Shown: one piece after another, positions 1-6,403 of the stretch
How the letters are laid out: the number at the start of each line of letters is the position of its first letter
Position numbering within the stretch: the stretch's first letter is position 1
NCBI GenBank assembly: GCA_946479905.1
Contig: CAMLIA010000153.1
Coordinates: forward strand, 1 to 10,736
Length of the DNA stretch: 10,736 nt
Direction: 5' to 3'
Source of the DNA: an uncultured Frankiales bacterium
Lineage (GTDB): Bacteria; Actinomycetota; Actinomycetes; Mycobacteriales; SCTD01
Notes under the pieces: generated by a model
Told to the model about the DNA's origin: nothing
The model's database searches: none
The model's input: only the letters and a program-made list of their open reading frames with translations
Translations under genes and position numbers: made by a program

Positions 1-1
1 G

Positions 2-2128
2 TCAGGCGCGCTCGATGAAGGCCTTCTGCTCCGCGCGGTGGATCGCGTCGACGGCCTCCCTCAGTCCCGGGTGCTCGGCGAGGTCGGGGTCGCGCTCGAC
101 GATGTCGACGGCGCGGGCCCGGGACTCCTCGATCACGGCGAGGTCCGCGAGCCGCAGGAACCGCAGCGACGACCGCTTCCCCGACTGGTCGGTGCCGAGC
201 ACGTCGCCCTCCTGGCGGACCTCGAGGTCGAGCTGGCTGAGCTCGAACCCATCGGTGGTGGCGGCGACCTTCGCCAACCGCTCGAAGGTGGGCGTCCCGG
301 GCGGGGCCTCGGTGACGAGGTAGCACGTGCCGGCGTGCTCGCCCCGGCCGATCCGGCCGCGGAGCTGGTGCAGCTGGCTGATGCCGAACCGGTCCGCGTC
401 CAGCACGACCATGACCGTCGCGTTGGGCACGTCGACGCCGACCTCGATGACGGTCGTGGACACGAGGACCTCGATGTCGCCCAGGGCGAAGCGGCCCATG
501 ACGTCGTCCTTCTCGTCACTGCTCATCCGCCCGTGCAGGGCTTCGCTGCGCAGTCCCGGCAGGTAGTGCTCGCGCAGGCCCTTCAGCACGTCGACGACGG
601 CCAGCGGCGGCCGTTGCCCGTCGTCGGCCTTGACGGGTTCCTCGTCCCCGATCCGGGGGCAGACGACGAAGGCCTGCCGACCCGCGCGGGCTTCGGCGGT
701 GATGAGCTCCATGGCCTCGCGGAAGCCCTCGGACCTGTTGCGCACCAGCTTGGTCGTGATCGGTGACCGACCCCGGGGCAGCTCCCGCAGCGTGGAGACC
801 TCGAGGTCACCGAACACCGTCATCGCCACGGTCCGCGGGATGGGCGTGGCCGTCATGACGAGCACGTGCGGGTGCTTTCCCTTGGCCCGCAGGGCCTCGC
901 GCTGCTCGACGCCGAACCTGTGCTGCTCGTCGACGACGACGAGCCCGAGGTCGCGGAAGTCGACGCCCTCGCTGAGCAGCGCGTGCGTGCCGACGACGAT
1001 GCCGGCGTCACCGGAGGAGATCTCCGCGAGCGCCCGCTTGCGGGCCGCGCCCTGGACCGACCCCGTCAGCAGGGTGACGCGGGTCGCCACGTCCGGGCTG
1101 CCCAGCTCCCCGGCCGTCGCGAGCGGACCGAGCAGGGCGCGCAGCGACCGGGCATGCTGCTGGGCGAGGACCTCGGTGGGGGCGAGGAGCGCGGCCTGTC
1201 CGCCGGAGTCGACGACGGTGAGCATCGCGCGCAGCGCCACCACCGTCTTGCCCGAACCGACCTCTCCCTGCAGCAGCCGGTGCATCGGGTGCGGCCGGGC
1301 GAGCTCGGTGCTCAGCACCTTGCCGACCTGGTCCTGCCCGTCGGTGAGGACCCAGGGGCACGAGGCGTCGAACAGGTCCAGGACGCCGCCGAGCATGCCG
1401 CCCCTGGCCGTGCCGCCCTGCTGCTCGAGCGCCTTGCGCCGGCGGGCGAGGATCACCTGCAGCACGAAGGCCTCGTCCCAGCGCAGCCGGTTGTGGGCCA
1501 GGGCGACGTCCGTCAGGTCCTGCGGACGGTGCACCGTCTCGAGGGCCTCCCGCAGCTCCATGAGCCGGTGCTCGACCCGCAGCATGTCCGGCAGCGGGTC
1601 CTGGTCGAGGTCGGCCTGCGGCAGCACGATGTCGACGCACTTGGCGATGGCGATCGTGTCGATGCCCGCCGAGGCCGGGTAGATGGGCAGGATCTTGCCC
1701 GCCCGCTCGAACGCCTCCTGGTCGCTGCCGAGGAACACCTGCGGGTGGGTCAGCTGCCGCTGGCCGCGGAACTCGCTGATGACGCCGGCGAACAGGTGCT
1801 CGCTGCCGACCTTGAGCCGCTCGGTCTGCCAGGTCGCCGTACGACCGAAGAACGCCAGCTCCAAGGTGCCCGTGCCGTCGGTGACCACCACCTTGCCGAG
1901 CATCTTGCCGTTGCGGGCCTTGTGCGCACTGCTCGACTTCACCCTCGCCAGCACGGTGACGTGGTCGCCGACCTCGAGCTCCCCGAGCGGGGTCAGGGCG
2001 CCGTGCTGGAAGTACCGGAAGGGGTAGTGGTGCAGCAGGTCACCGACGGTGCGCAGGGACAGGTGGTTCTCCAGCGCCTGCGCCGTCTTGTCGCCCAGCG
2101 CCTTCACCAGCGGGGTGTCGAGCCTCAT
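2..2128 (-). CDS. recG: ATP-dependent DNA helicase RecG
   Basis: RecG is a superfamily 2 DNA translocase that remodels stalled replication forks and Holliday junctions in the cytoplasm. The 708-residue protein is complete, with an ATG start and a TGA stop two bases from the window edge, and has normal family length. An N-terminal wedge/OB-fold region (about 1-170) precedes two helicase lobes. Visible motifs are Walker A GEVGSGKT (288-295), the Walker B box DEQH (400-403) followed by RFGVEQR, TATPIPRT (426-433), STTVIEVGVDVP (557-568) and QLRGRIGRG (588-596). The C-terminal EGDVLGTDQSG region (640-650) matches the RecG translocation motif area. It lies 7 bp downstream of the FakA-like gene on the same strand, and its GGAG-type ribosome site overlaps that gene's stop codon, so the two are probably cotranscribed. 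Identification is very secure. Confidence 0.98.
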   Translation of the reverse strand: MRLDTPLVKALGDKTAQALENHLSLRTVGDLLHHYPFRYFQHGALTPLGELEVGDHVTVLARVKSSSAHKARNGKMLGKVVVTDGTGTLELAFFGRTATWQTERLKVGSEHLFAGVISEFRGQRQLTHPQVFLGSDQEAFERAGKILPIYPASAGIDTIAIAKCVDIVLPQADLDQDPLPDMLRVEHRLMELREALETVHRPQDLTDVALAHNRLRWDEAFVLQVILARRRKALEQQGGTARGGMLGGVLDLFDASCPWVLTDGQDQVGKVLSTELARPHPMHRLLQGEVGSGKTVVALRAMLTVVDSGGQAALLAPTEVLAQQHARSLRALLGPLATAGELGSPDVATRVTLLTGSVQGAARKRALAEISSGDAGIVVGTHALLSEGVDFRDLGLVVVDEQHRFGVEQREALRAKGKHPHVLVMTATPIPRTVAMTVFGDLEVSTLRELPRGRSPITTKLVRNRSEGFREAMELITAEARAGRQAFVVCPRIGDEEPVKADDGQRPPLAVVDVLKGLREHYLPGLRSEALHGRMSSDEKDDVMGRFALGDIEVLVSTTVIEVGVDVPNATVMVVLDADRFGISQLHQLRGRIGRGEHAGTCYLVTEAPPGTPTFERLAKVAATTDGFELSQLDLEVRQEGDVLGTDQSGKRSSLRFLRLADLAVIEESRARAVDIVERDPDLAEHPGLREAVDAIHRAEQKAFIERA

Positions 2129-2135
2129 CCGGTGC

Positions 2136-3701
2136 TCACTCCACGCCCAGCAGCAACGGGTAGTGCGGCTGGTCGCCCTGCAGGATCACGACCTCCAGGC
2201 TGGGGTCGACGTCCGACAGCCACGCGGCCAGCCGGTCGCCCGCCCCCGGGTCGGCGCAGGACCCGACGACCACCGTCGCCAGCTCGCCCCCGGGAGCGAG
2301 CAGCCGGCGCAGCAGCTCCTGCGCGACCGCGTCGACGTCCTTGCCGAGGCACGCGACGGTGCCGTCGAGCAGGCCCAGCACGTCCCCGGCCTCGCACCGT
2401 CCGGCGGCGGTCTCGGCGGCCCGGACCGCAGTCGTGACCTCGGCCCACCGGGTGGCCTCGGCGGCGGCCACCATGGCGGCGACGTCGGCGTCGAAGGGCC
2501 GGTCGGTGTCGGCGACGCTCGCCGCGGCGAGTCCCTGGACCACCGAGCGGCTGGGCAGGACCGCGACCCTCCTGCCCTCCAGGCCGGCCTGCTCGGCGGC
2601 CGCCTGCGCCACGGCGTGCACGTTCTTGTCGTTGGGCAGCAGCACGGCCTCGCGTGCCGTGCCGAGAGCGTCGAGCAGCTCACGGGTGGAGGGGTTCGCC
2701 GTCGGACCGCCCTCGACGACGACGGCGCCGAGCTCGGTGAAGGCCTTGGTCAGTCCCACCCCACTGGCGACGGCGACGAGGACGCGGCCCGCGACCGGCC
2801 GGGCGGCGACCTGGTCGGCGAAGCGCGTCACCGTGACCTGGAAGGGCCGGCCGGCGTCGATGCCTGCCTCGACCGCCGCGCCCACGTCGTTGACGTGCAC
2901 GTGCACGTTGAACAAGCCGTCGCCCCCGACCACGACGAGGGAGTCGCCCAGTGCGCCGAGCGTCGTCCTGAGCTGCTGCACCGAGGCGTCCGTGGCGTCC
3001 CGCAGCAGGTACTGCACCTCGTACCCGAACTCCTCGCTGCCCGTCTCGCGGGCCACTGGCGACGTCAGCGGCACCCGCGGGACGACGAGGGCCGGCGCCG
3101 CGGCCACCCGCTCGCCCGTGACCACGTGCTCCAGGGCCTCGAGCAGGACGCACCAGCCCCGTCCGCCCGCGTCGACGACTCCCGCCGACCGGAGCGCCGG
3201 CAGCAGGTCGGGGGTGCGCTCCAAGGCCTCTGCTGCCGCCTGCCGGGCACTGCGCACCACCGCCGCCAGGTCCGCGCCGCGCGCCGCCTGCGCCGCCTCA
3301 CGCGCCACCGTGAGGACGGTGCCCTCCACCGGGGACGCCACGGCGGCGTAGGCGCTCTCGGCGCTGCGCAGCAGCGCGGTGCGCAGCTGGTCCGCGCCCA
3401 CCGGCTCGGTCAGCGCCTCACCCAGCCCGCGCAGCAGCTGGCTGAGGATCACCCCCGAGTTGCCGCGGGCACCCATCAGCGAGCCGTGCACGAGCGCCCG
3501 GACGGTCGGGAGCATCCCGGCAGGGGCCTGCTGCACCGCCTCGACGGCGGCTGCCATCGTCAGCTGGAGGTTGGTGCCCGTGTCGCCGTCCGGGACCGGG
3601 TAGACGTTGAGGTCGTCGATCTCCTGCCGGGCGGCGGTCAGCGCCTCGAGGCCGGCGGTGCACCACTGCCGCAGCGCAGCGGCGTCGAGCACCTGCAGCA
3701 A
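2136..3701 (-). CDS. DAK2/DhaL-domain protein, FakA (YloV)-like fatty acid kinase
   Basis: This is the actinobacterial relative of FakA, the ATP-dependent kinase that phosphorylates fatty acids held by a DegV-type FakB protein. No FakB is encoded in this window. From the chosen start it has 521 residues. The N-terminal DhaL-like kinase domain (about 1-195) shows NVYPVPDGDTGTN (32-44), whose aspartates bind Mg-ATP, MGARGNSG (76-83) and GVVDAGGRGW (174-183). A middle domain contains FGYEVQYLL (225-233) and HVHVND (267-272). The C-terminal part (about 300-521) matches the FakB-binding region. The open frame runs further upstream, but only through low-complexity sequence opposite rpmB. I chose the TTG at 3701 because GAGGAG lies 6 nt before it and homology begins just after it. 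A GTG at 3692 is the alternative. As I recall, S. aureus FakA has a zinc-binding Cys in the GYCTEF motif; here that position is Glu. The kinase substrate is inferred from family only. Confidence 0.9.
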   Translation of the reverse strand: MLQVLDAAALRQWCTAGLEALTAARQEIDDLNVYPVPDGDTGTNLQLTMAAAVEAVQQAPAGMLPTVRALVHGSLMGARGNSGVILSQLLRGLGEALTEPVGADQLRTALLRSAESAYAAVASPVEGTVLTVAREAAQAARGADLAAVVRSARQAAAEALERTPDLLPALRSAGVVDAGGRGWCVLLEALEHVVTGERVAAAPALVVPRVPLTSPVARETGSEEFGYEVQYLLRDATDASVQQLRTTLGALGDSLVVVGGDGLFNVHVHVNDVGAAVEAGIDAGRPFQVTVTRFADQVAARPVAGRVLVAVASGVGLTKAFTELGAVVVEGGPTANPSTRELLDALGTAREAVLLPNDKNVHAVAQAAAEQAGLEGRRVAVLPSRSVVQGLAAASVADTDRPFDADVAAMVAAAEATRWAEVTTAVRAAETAAGRCEAGDVLGLLDGTVACLGKDVDAVAQELLRRLLAPGGELATVVVGSCADPGAGDRLAAWLSDVDPSLEVVILQGDQPHYPLLLGVE

Positions 3702-3728
3702 GGGGCACTCCTCGGGCTTCTCGCGGTC

Positions 3729-3758
3729 TTGGGAGGAGGTTAGCCCGGCTGCTATCGT
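3729..3758 (+). promoter_or_regulatory. Candidate promoter of rpmB
   Basis: TTGGGA (3729-3734) and TATCGT (3753-3758) are separated by 18 bp. This resembles a housekeeping sigma-A type promoter and would place the transcript start near 3764-3766, about 57 nt before the rpmB start. It lies in the divergent region shared with the FakA-like gene. No mapping data; judged by eye. Confidence 0.5.
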
Positions 3759-3768
3759 GTTCGGGTTG

Positions 3769-3783
3769 CCCAGCGGTGCTGGG
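3769..3783 (+). promoter_or_regulatory. Hairpin at the 5' end of the rpmB leader
   Basis: CCCAGC and GCTGGG form a perfect 6-bp inverted repeat around a GGT loop. If the promoter call is right, the hairpin sits within a few nucleotides of the 5' end of the rpmB mRNA. It could protect the transcript end or bind a regulator; either role is inference. Confidence 0.4.
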
Positions 3784-3821
3784 TGTGGACGTTCGATACC
3801 GATCTTCTCAGGAGTTCTACC

Positions 3822-4016
3822 GTGGCTGCGACCTGCGACGTCTGTGGCAAGGGACCCGGCTTCGGCATGTCCGTCAGCCACTCGCACCGGCGCACCCGCC
3901 GCAAGTGGCTCCCGAACATCCAGACCGTGCGTGTTGCTGCCGGCGGCGGCAACACCAAGAAGGTCAACGCCTGCACGTCCTGCATCAAGGCGCAGAAGGT
4001 CGTTCCCGGCGCCTGA
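3822..4016 (+). CDS. rpmB: 50S ribosomal protein L28 (zinc-ribbon, C+ form)
   Basis: L28 is a small basic protein of the large ribosomal subunit. The product has 64 residues, normal for the family. It begins [20 protein letters not shown] and contains the typical [14 protein letters not shown] stretch (21-34). Two CXXC pairs, Cys5/Cys8 and Cys51/Cys54, mark it as the zinc-binding C+ version. Actinobacteria often also encode a cysteine-free paralogue induced under zinc starvation; none is present here. The GTG start at 3822 has an excellent GGAG seven nt upstream. The reading frame extends upstream to a GTG at 3783, but that would add residues not found in L28. The gene is divergent from the FakA-like gene, the usual actinobacterial arrangement. 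Confidence 0.97.
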   Translation: MAATCDVCGKGPGFGMSVSHSHRRTRRKWLPNIQTVRVAAGGGNTKKVNACTSCIKAQKVVPGA

Positions 4017-4036
4017 CGCCCCGACGGGCTGAGGCA

Positions 4037-4056
4037 CGGGTGACCCAGGTCACCCG
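4037..4056. terminator. Perfect inverted repeat between rpmB and csp; terminator or operator
   Basis: CGGGTGACC and GGTCACCCG are perfect 9-bp inverted arms with CA between them (as RNA, an 8-bp stem with a CCAG loop). It begins 21 bp after the rpmB stop and ends 8 bp before the putative csp -35 box. No T-run follows, so it would be an atypical terminator. Its symmetry and position equally suit a protein-binding operator for the csp promoter. Confidence 0.45.
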
Positions 4057-4064
4057 AAACCCTG

Positions 4065-4091
4065 TTGCACAGGGGCTGGTTTGTGTACCTT
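4065..4091 (+). promoter_or_regulatory. Candidate promoter of the cold-shock gene
   Basis: TTGCAC (4065-4070) is a good -35 element. The best -10 candidate is TACCTT (4086-4091), giving a short 15-bp spacer, so the exact -10 is uncertain. This would produce a leader of roughly 125-130 nt, in line with the long untranslated leaders typical of cold-shock genes. Confidence 0.4.
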
Positions 4092-4097
4092 CCGGCT

Positions 4098-4224
4098 CAG
4101 TCGATCGTGCACGCCCGCGTGGACGTACCGCGGGCCCCGTTCCGGCAGCAGTCTCGAAACGAGCCCGCGGGACTCGGCGTACGCAAGACGTGCGACGCCG
4201 TCCTTGCAAGAGAGAGACAGGCAC
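4098..4224 (+). promoter_or_regulatory. Structured 5' untranslated leader of the cold-shock gene
   Basis: This stretch has no convincing reading frame but several inverted repeats. GCCCGCG (4113-4119) pairs with CGCGGGC (4129-4135). CTCG (4153-4156) pairs with CGAG (4160-4163) around AAA. GGCGT and CGCA (4176-4180, 4182-4185) pair with TGCG and ACGCC (4191-4194, 4195-4199), a 9-bp stem with one bulged A, ending 25 nt before the ATG. CTTGCAAG (4203-4210) is a palindrome just before the purine-rich ribosome site GAGAGAG. Some segments can pair in more than one way. Long structured leaders are known to act as thermosensors in enterobacterial cspA mRNA; that role here is inference. Confidence 0.5.
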
Positions 4225-4428
4225 ATGGCACAGGGTTCGGTGAAGTGGTTCAACGCTGAGAAGGGCTTCGGCTTCATCGCCGTGGACGGTGGCGGGGCTG
4301 ACGTCTTCGTCCACTACTCGGCGATCCAGTCGGACGGCTACCGCTCGCTCGACGAGGGTCAGCGCGTGGAGTTCGAGATCACCCAGGGCCAGAAGGGCCC
4401 GCAGGCCGACCAGGTGCGTGCCATCTAG
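4225..4428 (+). CDS. Cold-shock domain protein (CspA family)
   Basis: This is a 67-residue single-domain OB-fold protein that binds single-stranded RNA/DNA and acts as an RNA chaperone. It begins [20 protein letters not shown] and carries both nucleic-acid-binding motifs, RNP1 KGFGFI (13-18) and RNP2 VFVHY (27-31), followed by the usual [12 protein letters not shown] segment (41-52). Length and sequence are fully typical. The ATG at 4225 is preceded by GAGAGAG with 8 nt spacing. The gene stands alone, with its own promoter candidate, a long structured leader and a strong terminator directly after it. I cannot tell which csp paralogue of the organism it is, or whether it is induced by cold. 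Confidence 0.96.
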   Translation: MAQGSVKWFNAEKGFGFIAVDGGGADVFVHYSAIQSDGYRSLDEGQRVEFEITQGQKGPQADQVRAI

Positions 4429-4451
4429 CCCGCTCCGAGACACCGCTCGTC

Positions 4452-4486
4452 CGGCAGGCCCGGTCCCCTCGGGACCGGGCCTGTCG
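4452..4486. terminator. Bidirectional hairpin terminator between csp and thiD
   Basis: A 16-bp stem with one G-T wobble closes a CTC loop (4468-4470). It begins 24 bp after the csp stop and ends 5 bp from the thiD stop on the opposite strand, so it can serve both convergent units. There is no clear T-tract, as is common for actinobacterial terminators. Confidence 0.85.
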
Positions 4487-4490
4487 TCGG

Positions 4491-5249
4491 CTACGGGCGC
4501 ACCGGCCCCGAGCCCGCCCCGAGCGGGTAGCCGCGCCGCAGCGCCTCCGTGACGAAGGCCTTGGCCGCCCGCGCCGCCGCCGGGACGTCCGCACCCAGGG
4601 CGAGGTGCGCCGCGAGCGCTGAGGCGAGCACGCACCCCGTGCCGTGCGTGTGCCGGGTGTCGATGCGGTCGCCCTCGAGGAGCACGGCCTCCCGCCCGTC
4701 GTACAGCAGGTCGGTGGGCCGGCCGCGCAGGTGCCCGCCCTTCACCAGCACCCACGCCGGCCCCAGGGCGTGCACGGCCCGAGCCCCGTCGAGCAGGCTG
4801 CCCTCGTCCTCGACGAGGACCCCGGTCAGGGCCGCGACCTCGGCGAGGTTCGGCGTCACGACGAGCGCCAGGGGCAGCAGCCGGGACCGCATCAGCTCCA
4901 GCGCCTCCGGCGCGAGCAGCGGGTGGCCGGTGCTGCTCACCCCCACCGGGTCCACGACGAGCGGCTCGTCGCCGAGGGCCTCCACCACTGCGAGCACGGC
5001 CTCGGGGCTGGACAGCATCCCCGTCTTCACGGCGTCGGCACCCAGGTCGGACAGCACAGCCGCGAGCTGGGCGCGGATGCTGCCGGCGGGTACGTCGTGG
5101 ATGTCCGTCACGGCGACGGAGCTCTGCGCCGTGACCGCCGTGACGACGGTGCTGCCGTGCACGCCCAGGGCGTGCAGCGTCTTCAGGTCCGCCTGGATGC
5201 CGGCGCCACCACCGGAGTCGCTGCCGCCGACGACGAGCACCCGCTTCAC
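4491..5249 (-). CDS. thiD: Hydroxymethylpyrimidine/phosphomethylpyrimidine kinase ThiD
   Basis: ThiD phosphorylates HMP and then HMP-phosphate to HMP-diphosphate for thiamine synthesis. It is a ribokinase-fold protein of 252 residues, close to the usual 260-270. Visible motifs are VGGSDSGGGAGIQADLKT (7-24), TAVTAQSS (37-44), VVDPVGVSSTGH (98-109), VTPNLAEVAALTG (131-143), VLVKGGH (167-173) and HGTGCVLASALAAHLA (202-217), where GTGC (203-206) is the anion hole with the family's catalytic cysteine. The GTG start overlaps the thiL stop as GTGA, so translation is probably coupled and ThiL is made first. A longer frame upstream runs opposite the coding sense of thiL and has no homology. The pair covers the pyrimidine branch and the last step of the pathway. 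There is no ThiE domain fusion. Confidence 0.96.
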   Translation of the reverse strand: MKRVLVVGGSDSGGGAGIQADLKTLHALGVHGSTVVTAVTAQSSVAVTDIHDVPAGSIRAQLAAVLSDLGADAVKTGMLSSPEAVLAVVEALGDEPLVVDPVGVSSTGHPLLAPEALELMRSRLLPLALVVTPNLAEVAALTGVLVEDEGSLLDGARAVHALGPAWVLVKGGHLRGRPTDLLYDGREAVLLEGDRIDTRHTHGTGCVLASALAAHLALGADVPAAARAAKAFVTEALRRGYPLGAGSGPVRP

Positions 5250-6136
5250 GCGTAGTGGTCCCAACCGCCGGTGACCTGCGCGCCGTCGAGGGTGACGCCC
5301 TCGCCGGCCAGCACCCGTCCGATCACGCGGCAGCCGGGCACCGGTGCGGCAACGGTGGCGACCAGGGCGTGGTCCTCGCCTCCGGTCAGCACGTCGTCGA
5401 GACCGACCGCGTCGTCGTGCAGGAGCGCGGCCTCGAGGTCGATGCGCACCCCGCTGGCCTCCGCGAGGTGCCCGACGTCGGCGACGAGGCCGTCGCTCAC
5501 GTCGCACATCGAGGTGGCTCCGGCGGCGGCGAGCAGCGGCCCCGCGGCATAGGGCGGCTGGGGGCGTCGGTGGGCGTCGACGAGGGGACCGGTCCGGACG
5601 CCCTCCTGCAGCTGCCGGAGACCGGCAGCGCTGTGCCCGAGCCGGCCGGCGACGACGACCAGGTCGCCAGGGCGCGCGCCGGCGCGGGTCACCCAGCGCT
5701 CGACGCGGCCGAGGGCCGTGACGCTCACGACCACCTGCGCGGCCCGCACGACGTCACCGCCGACGACCGCAGCTCCCACCAGCTCGCACTCGTCGCGGAG
5801 GCCGTCAGCGAGGTCGAGGGCCCACTGCAGGGGCAGGTCAGCGGGCGCGGCGAGCCCGACGAGCAGCGCCGTGCCCACACCCCCCATGGCGGCGACGTCG
5901 GCGAGGTTGGCGGCGGCGGCCTTGCGGCCCACGTCGTACCCGGAGGACCAGGCGCGATGGAAGTGCACGTCCTCCACGAGCACGTCGGTGGTGGCGACCA
6001 CCCGGCCGTCCGGTACGGCGAGCACAGCCGCGTCGTCACCGGGGCCGACGAGCACGGCCGCGGTCGTCGGCAGCCGCGCGATGACTGCGGCGATGAGCCC
6101 GAACTCGCCCACGTCCCGTGCGGTAGCGTCGCCCAC
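5246..6136 (-). CDS. thiL: Thiamine-monophosphate kinase ThiL
   Basis: ThiL uses ATP to convert thiamine monophosphate to thiamine diphosphate, the active cofactor. The 296-residue protein is slightly short but carries all family motifs: GEFGLI (10-15), VGPGDDAAVLA (30-40), TTDVLVEDVHF (49-59), ANLADVAAMG (76-85), VVGGDVVR (124-131), CDVSDGLVADVGH (211-223) and LTGGEDHAL (250-258). The aspartates in GPGDDA, TTD, GGD and SDG are the usual metal and nucleotide ligands. The GTG at 6136 was chosen because GGAAGG lies 9 nt upstream and homology begins about ten residues later. The longer open frame runs antisense through the neighbouring Lrp-like gene. It is followed by thiD with a GTGA overlap. 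The start is only 33 bp from the divergent Lrp-like start. I see no TPP riboswitch (THI box) upstream. Confidence 0.96.
   Translation of the reverse strand: MGDATARDVGEFGLIAAVIARLPTTAAVLVGPGDDAAVLAVPDGRVVATTDVLVEDVHFHRAWSSGYDVGRKAAAANLADVAAMGGVGTALLVGLAAPADLPLQWALDLADGLRDECELVGAAVVGGDVVRAAQVVVSVTALGRVERWVTRAGARPGDLVVVAGRLGHSAAGLRQLQEGVRTGPLVDAHRRPQPPYAAGPLLAAAGATSMCDVSDGLVADVGHLAEASGVRIDLEAALLHDDAVGLDDVLTGGEDHALVATVAAPVPGCRVIGRVLAGEGVTLDGAQVTGGWDHYA
6124..6129 (+). promoter_or_regulatory. Possible -10 element for the Lrp-like gene
   Basis: TAGCGT fits the actinobacterial TANNNT -10 pattern and would start transcription near 6136, leaving a leader of about 34 nt with the AGAGG ribosome site. 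No good -35 box is visible. The element lies inside the start of thiL on the other strand. Weak call. Confidence 0.25.
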
Positions 6137-6169
6137 GCCGAGCAGCCTTCCAGAAAGAGGTTCCCCGCC

Positions 6170-6403
6170 GTGGTCCAGGCCTACATCCTCATCCAGACCG
6201 AGGTCGGCAAGGCAGCCGCTGTGGCCGAGGCCATCGCGAAGCTCGACGGCGTGGCCCAGGCCGAGGACGTGACCGGCCCCTACGACGTGATCGTGCGGGC
6301 CGAGGCCAAGACCGTCGACGAGCTCGGCAAGCTCGTGGTCGCCCGCATCCAGGGCGTGGACGGCATCACGCGCACGCTCACGTGCCCCGTCGTCCACCTG
6401 TAG
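6170..6403 (+). CDS. Stand-alone Lrp/AsnC ligand-binding (RAM) domain protein
   Basis: This 77-residue protein corresponds to only the C-terminal RAM domain of Lrp/AsnC regulators, which binds amino acids or other small ligands and oligomerises. It starts VVQAYILIQTEVGKAAAVAE and contains the glycine-rich turn VTGPYDVIVRAEA (34-46), ending TRTLTCPVVHL (67-77). This predicts the beta-alpha-beta-beta-alpha-beta ferredoxin-like fold. There is no helix-turn-helix domain, so it is not itself a DNA-binding regulator. Such SraM/AL-type proteins may bind full-length Lrp partners or sense a metabolite. The GTG at 6170 has AGAGG nine nt upstream. It is divergent from thiL and overlaps the DUF3515 gene by 22 bp, a neighbourhood conserved in many actinobacteria. 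Ligand and target are unknown. Confidence 0.92.
   Translation: MVQAYILIQTEVGKAAAVAEAIAKLDGVAQAEDVTGPYDVIVRAEAKTVDELGKLVVARIQGVDGITRTLTCPVVHL

Noticed and set aside
866..3743. Long plus-strand open frames opposite recG and the FakA-like gene (523 and 564 codons)
   Set aside because: They are antisense shadows caused by high GC: low-complexity Arg/Gly/Ala/Val-rich translations, no known motifs, and the opposite strand carries well-conserved proteins.
3783..3821. Earlier GTG start for rpmB
   Set aside because: It adds 13 residues absent from L28, begins in the leader hairpin, and has no ribosome site; GTG 3822 has a near-ideal one.
3702..4037. N-terminal extension of the FakA-like protein to 633 codons
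   Set aside because: It would cross rpmB on the opposite strand and shows no DhaL homology.
4065..4259. Small open frame inside the csp leader
   Set aside because: It has no ribosome site or recognisable sequence and overlaps csp in another frame; leader structure explains the region better.
5255..6169. Upstream extension of the Lrp-like frame to a 382-codon protein
   Set aside because: The added part runs antisense through thiL. Lrp RAM homology and the AGAGG ribosome site begin at 6170.
6137..6250. TPP riboswitch for thiL-thiD
   Set aside because: Only 33 bp separate thiL from the divergent gene. I see no THI-box pattern on the minus strand, and the upstream DNA is coding.
6137..6397. 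Upstream extension of thiL to 383 codons
   Set aside because: The extra residues are antisense to the Lrp-like gene and not found in ThiL; GTG 6136 has a ribosome site.
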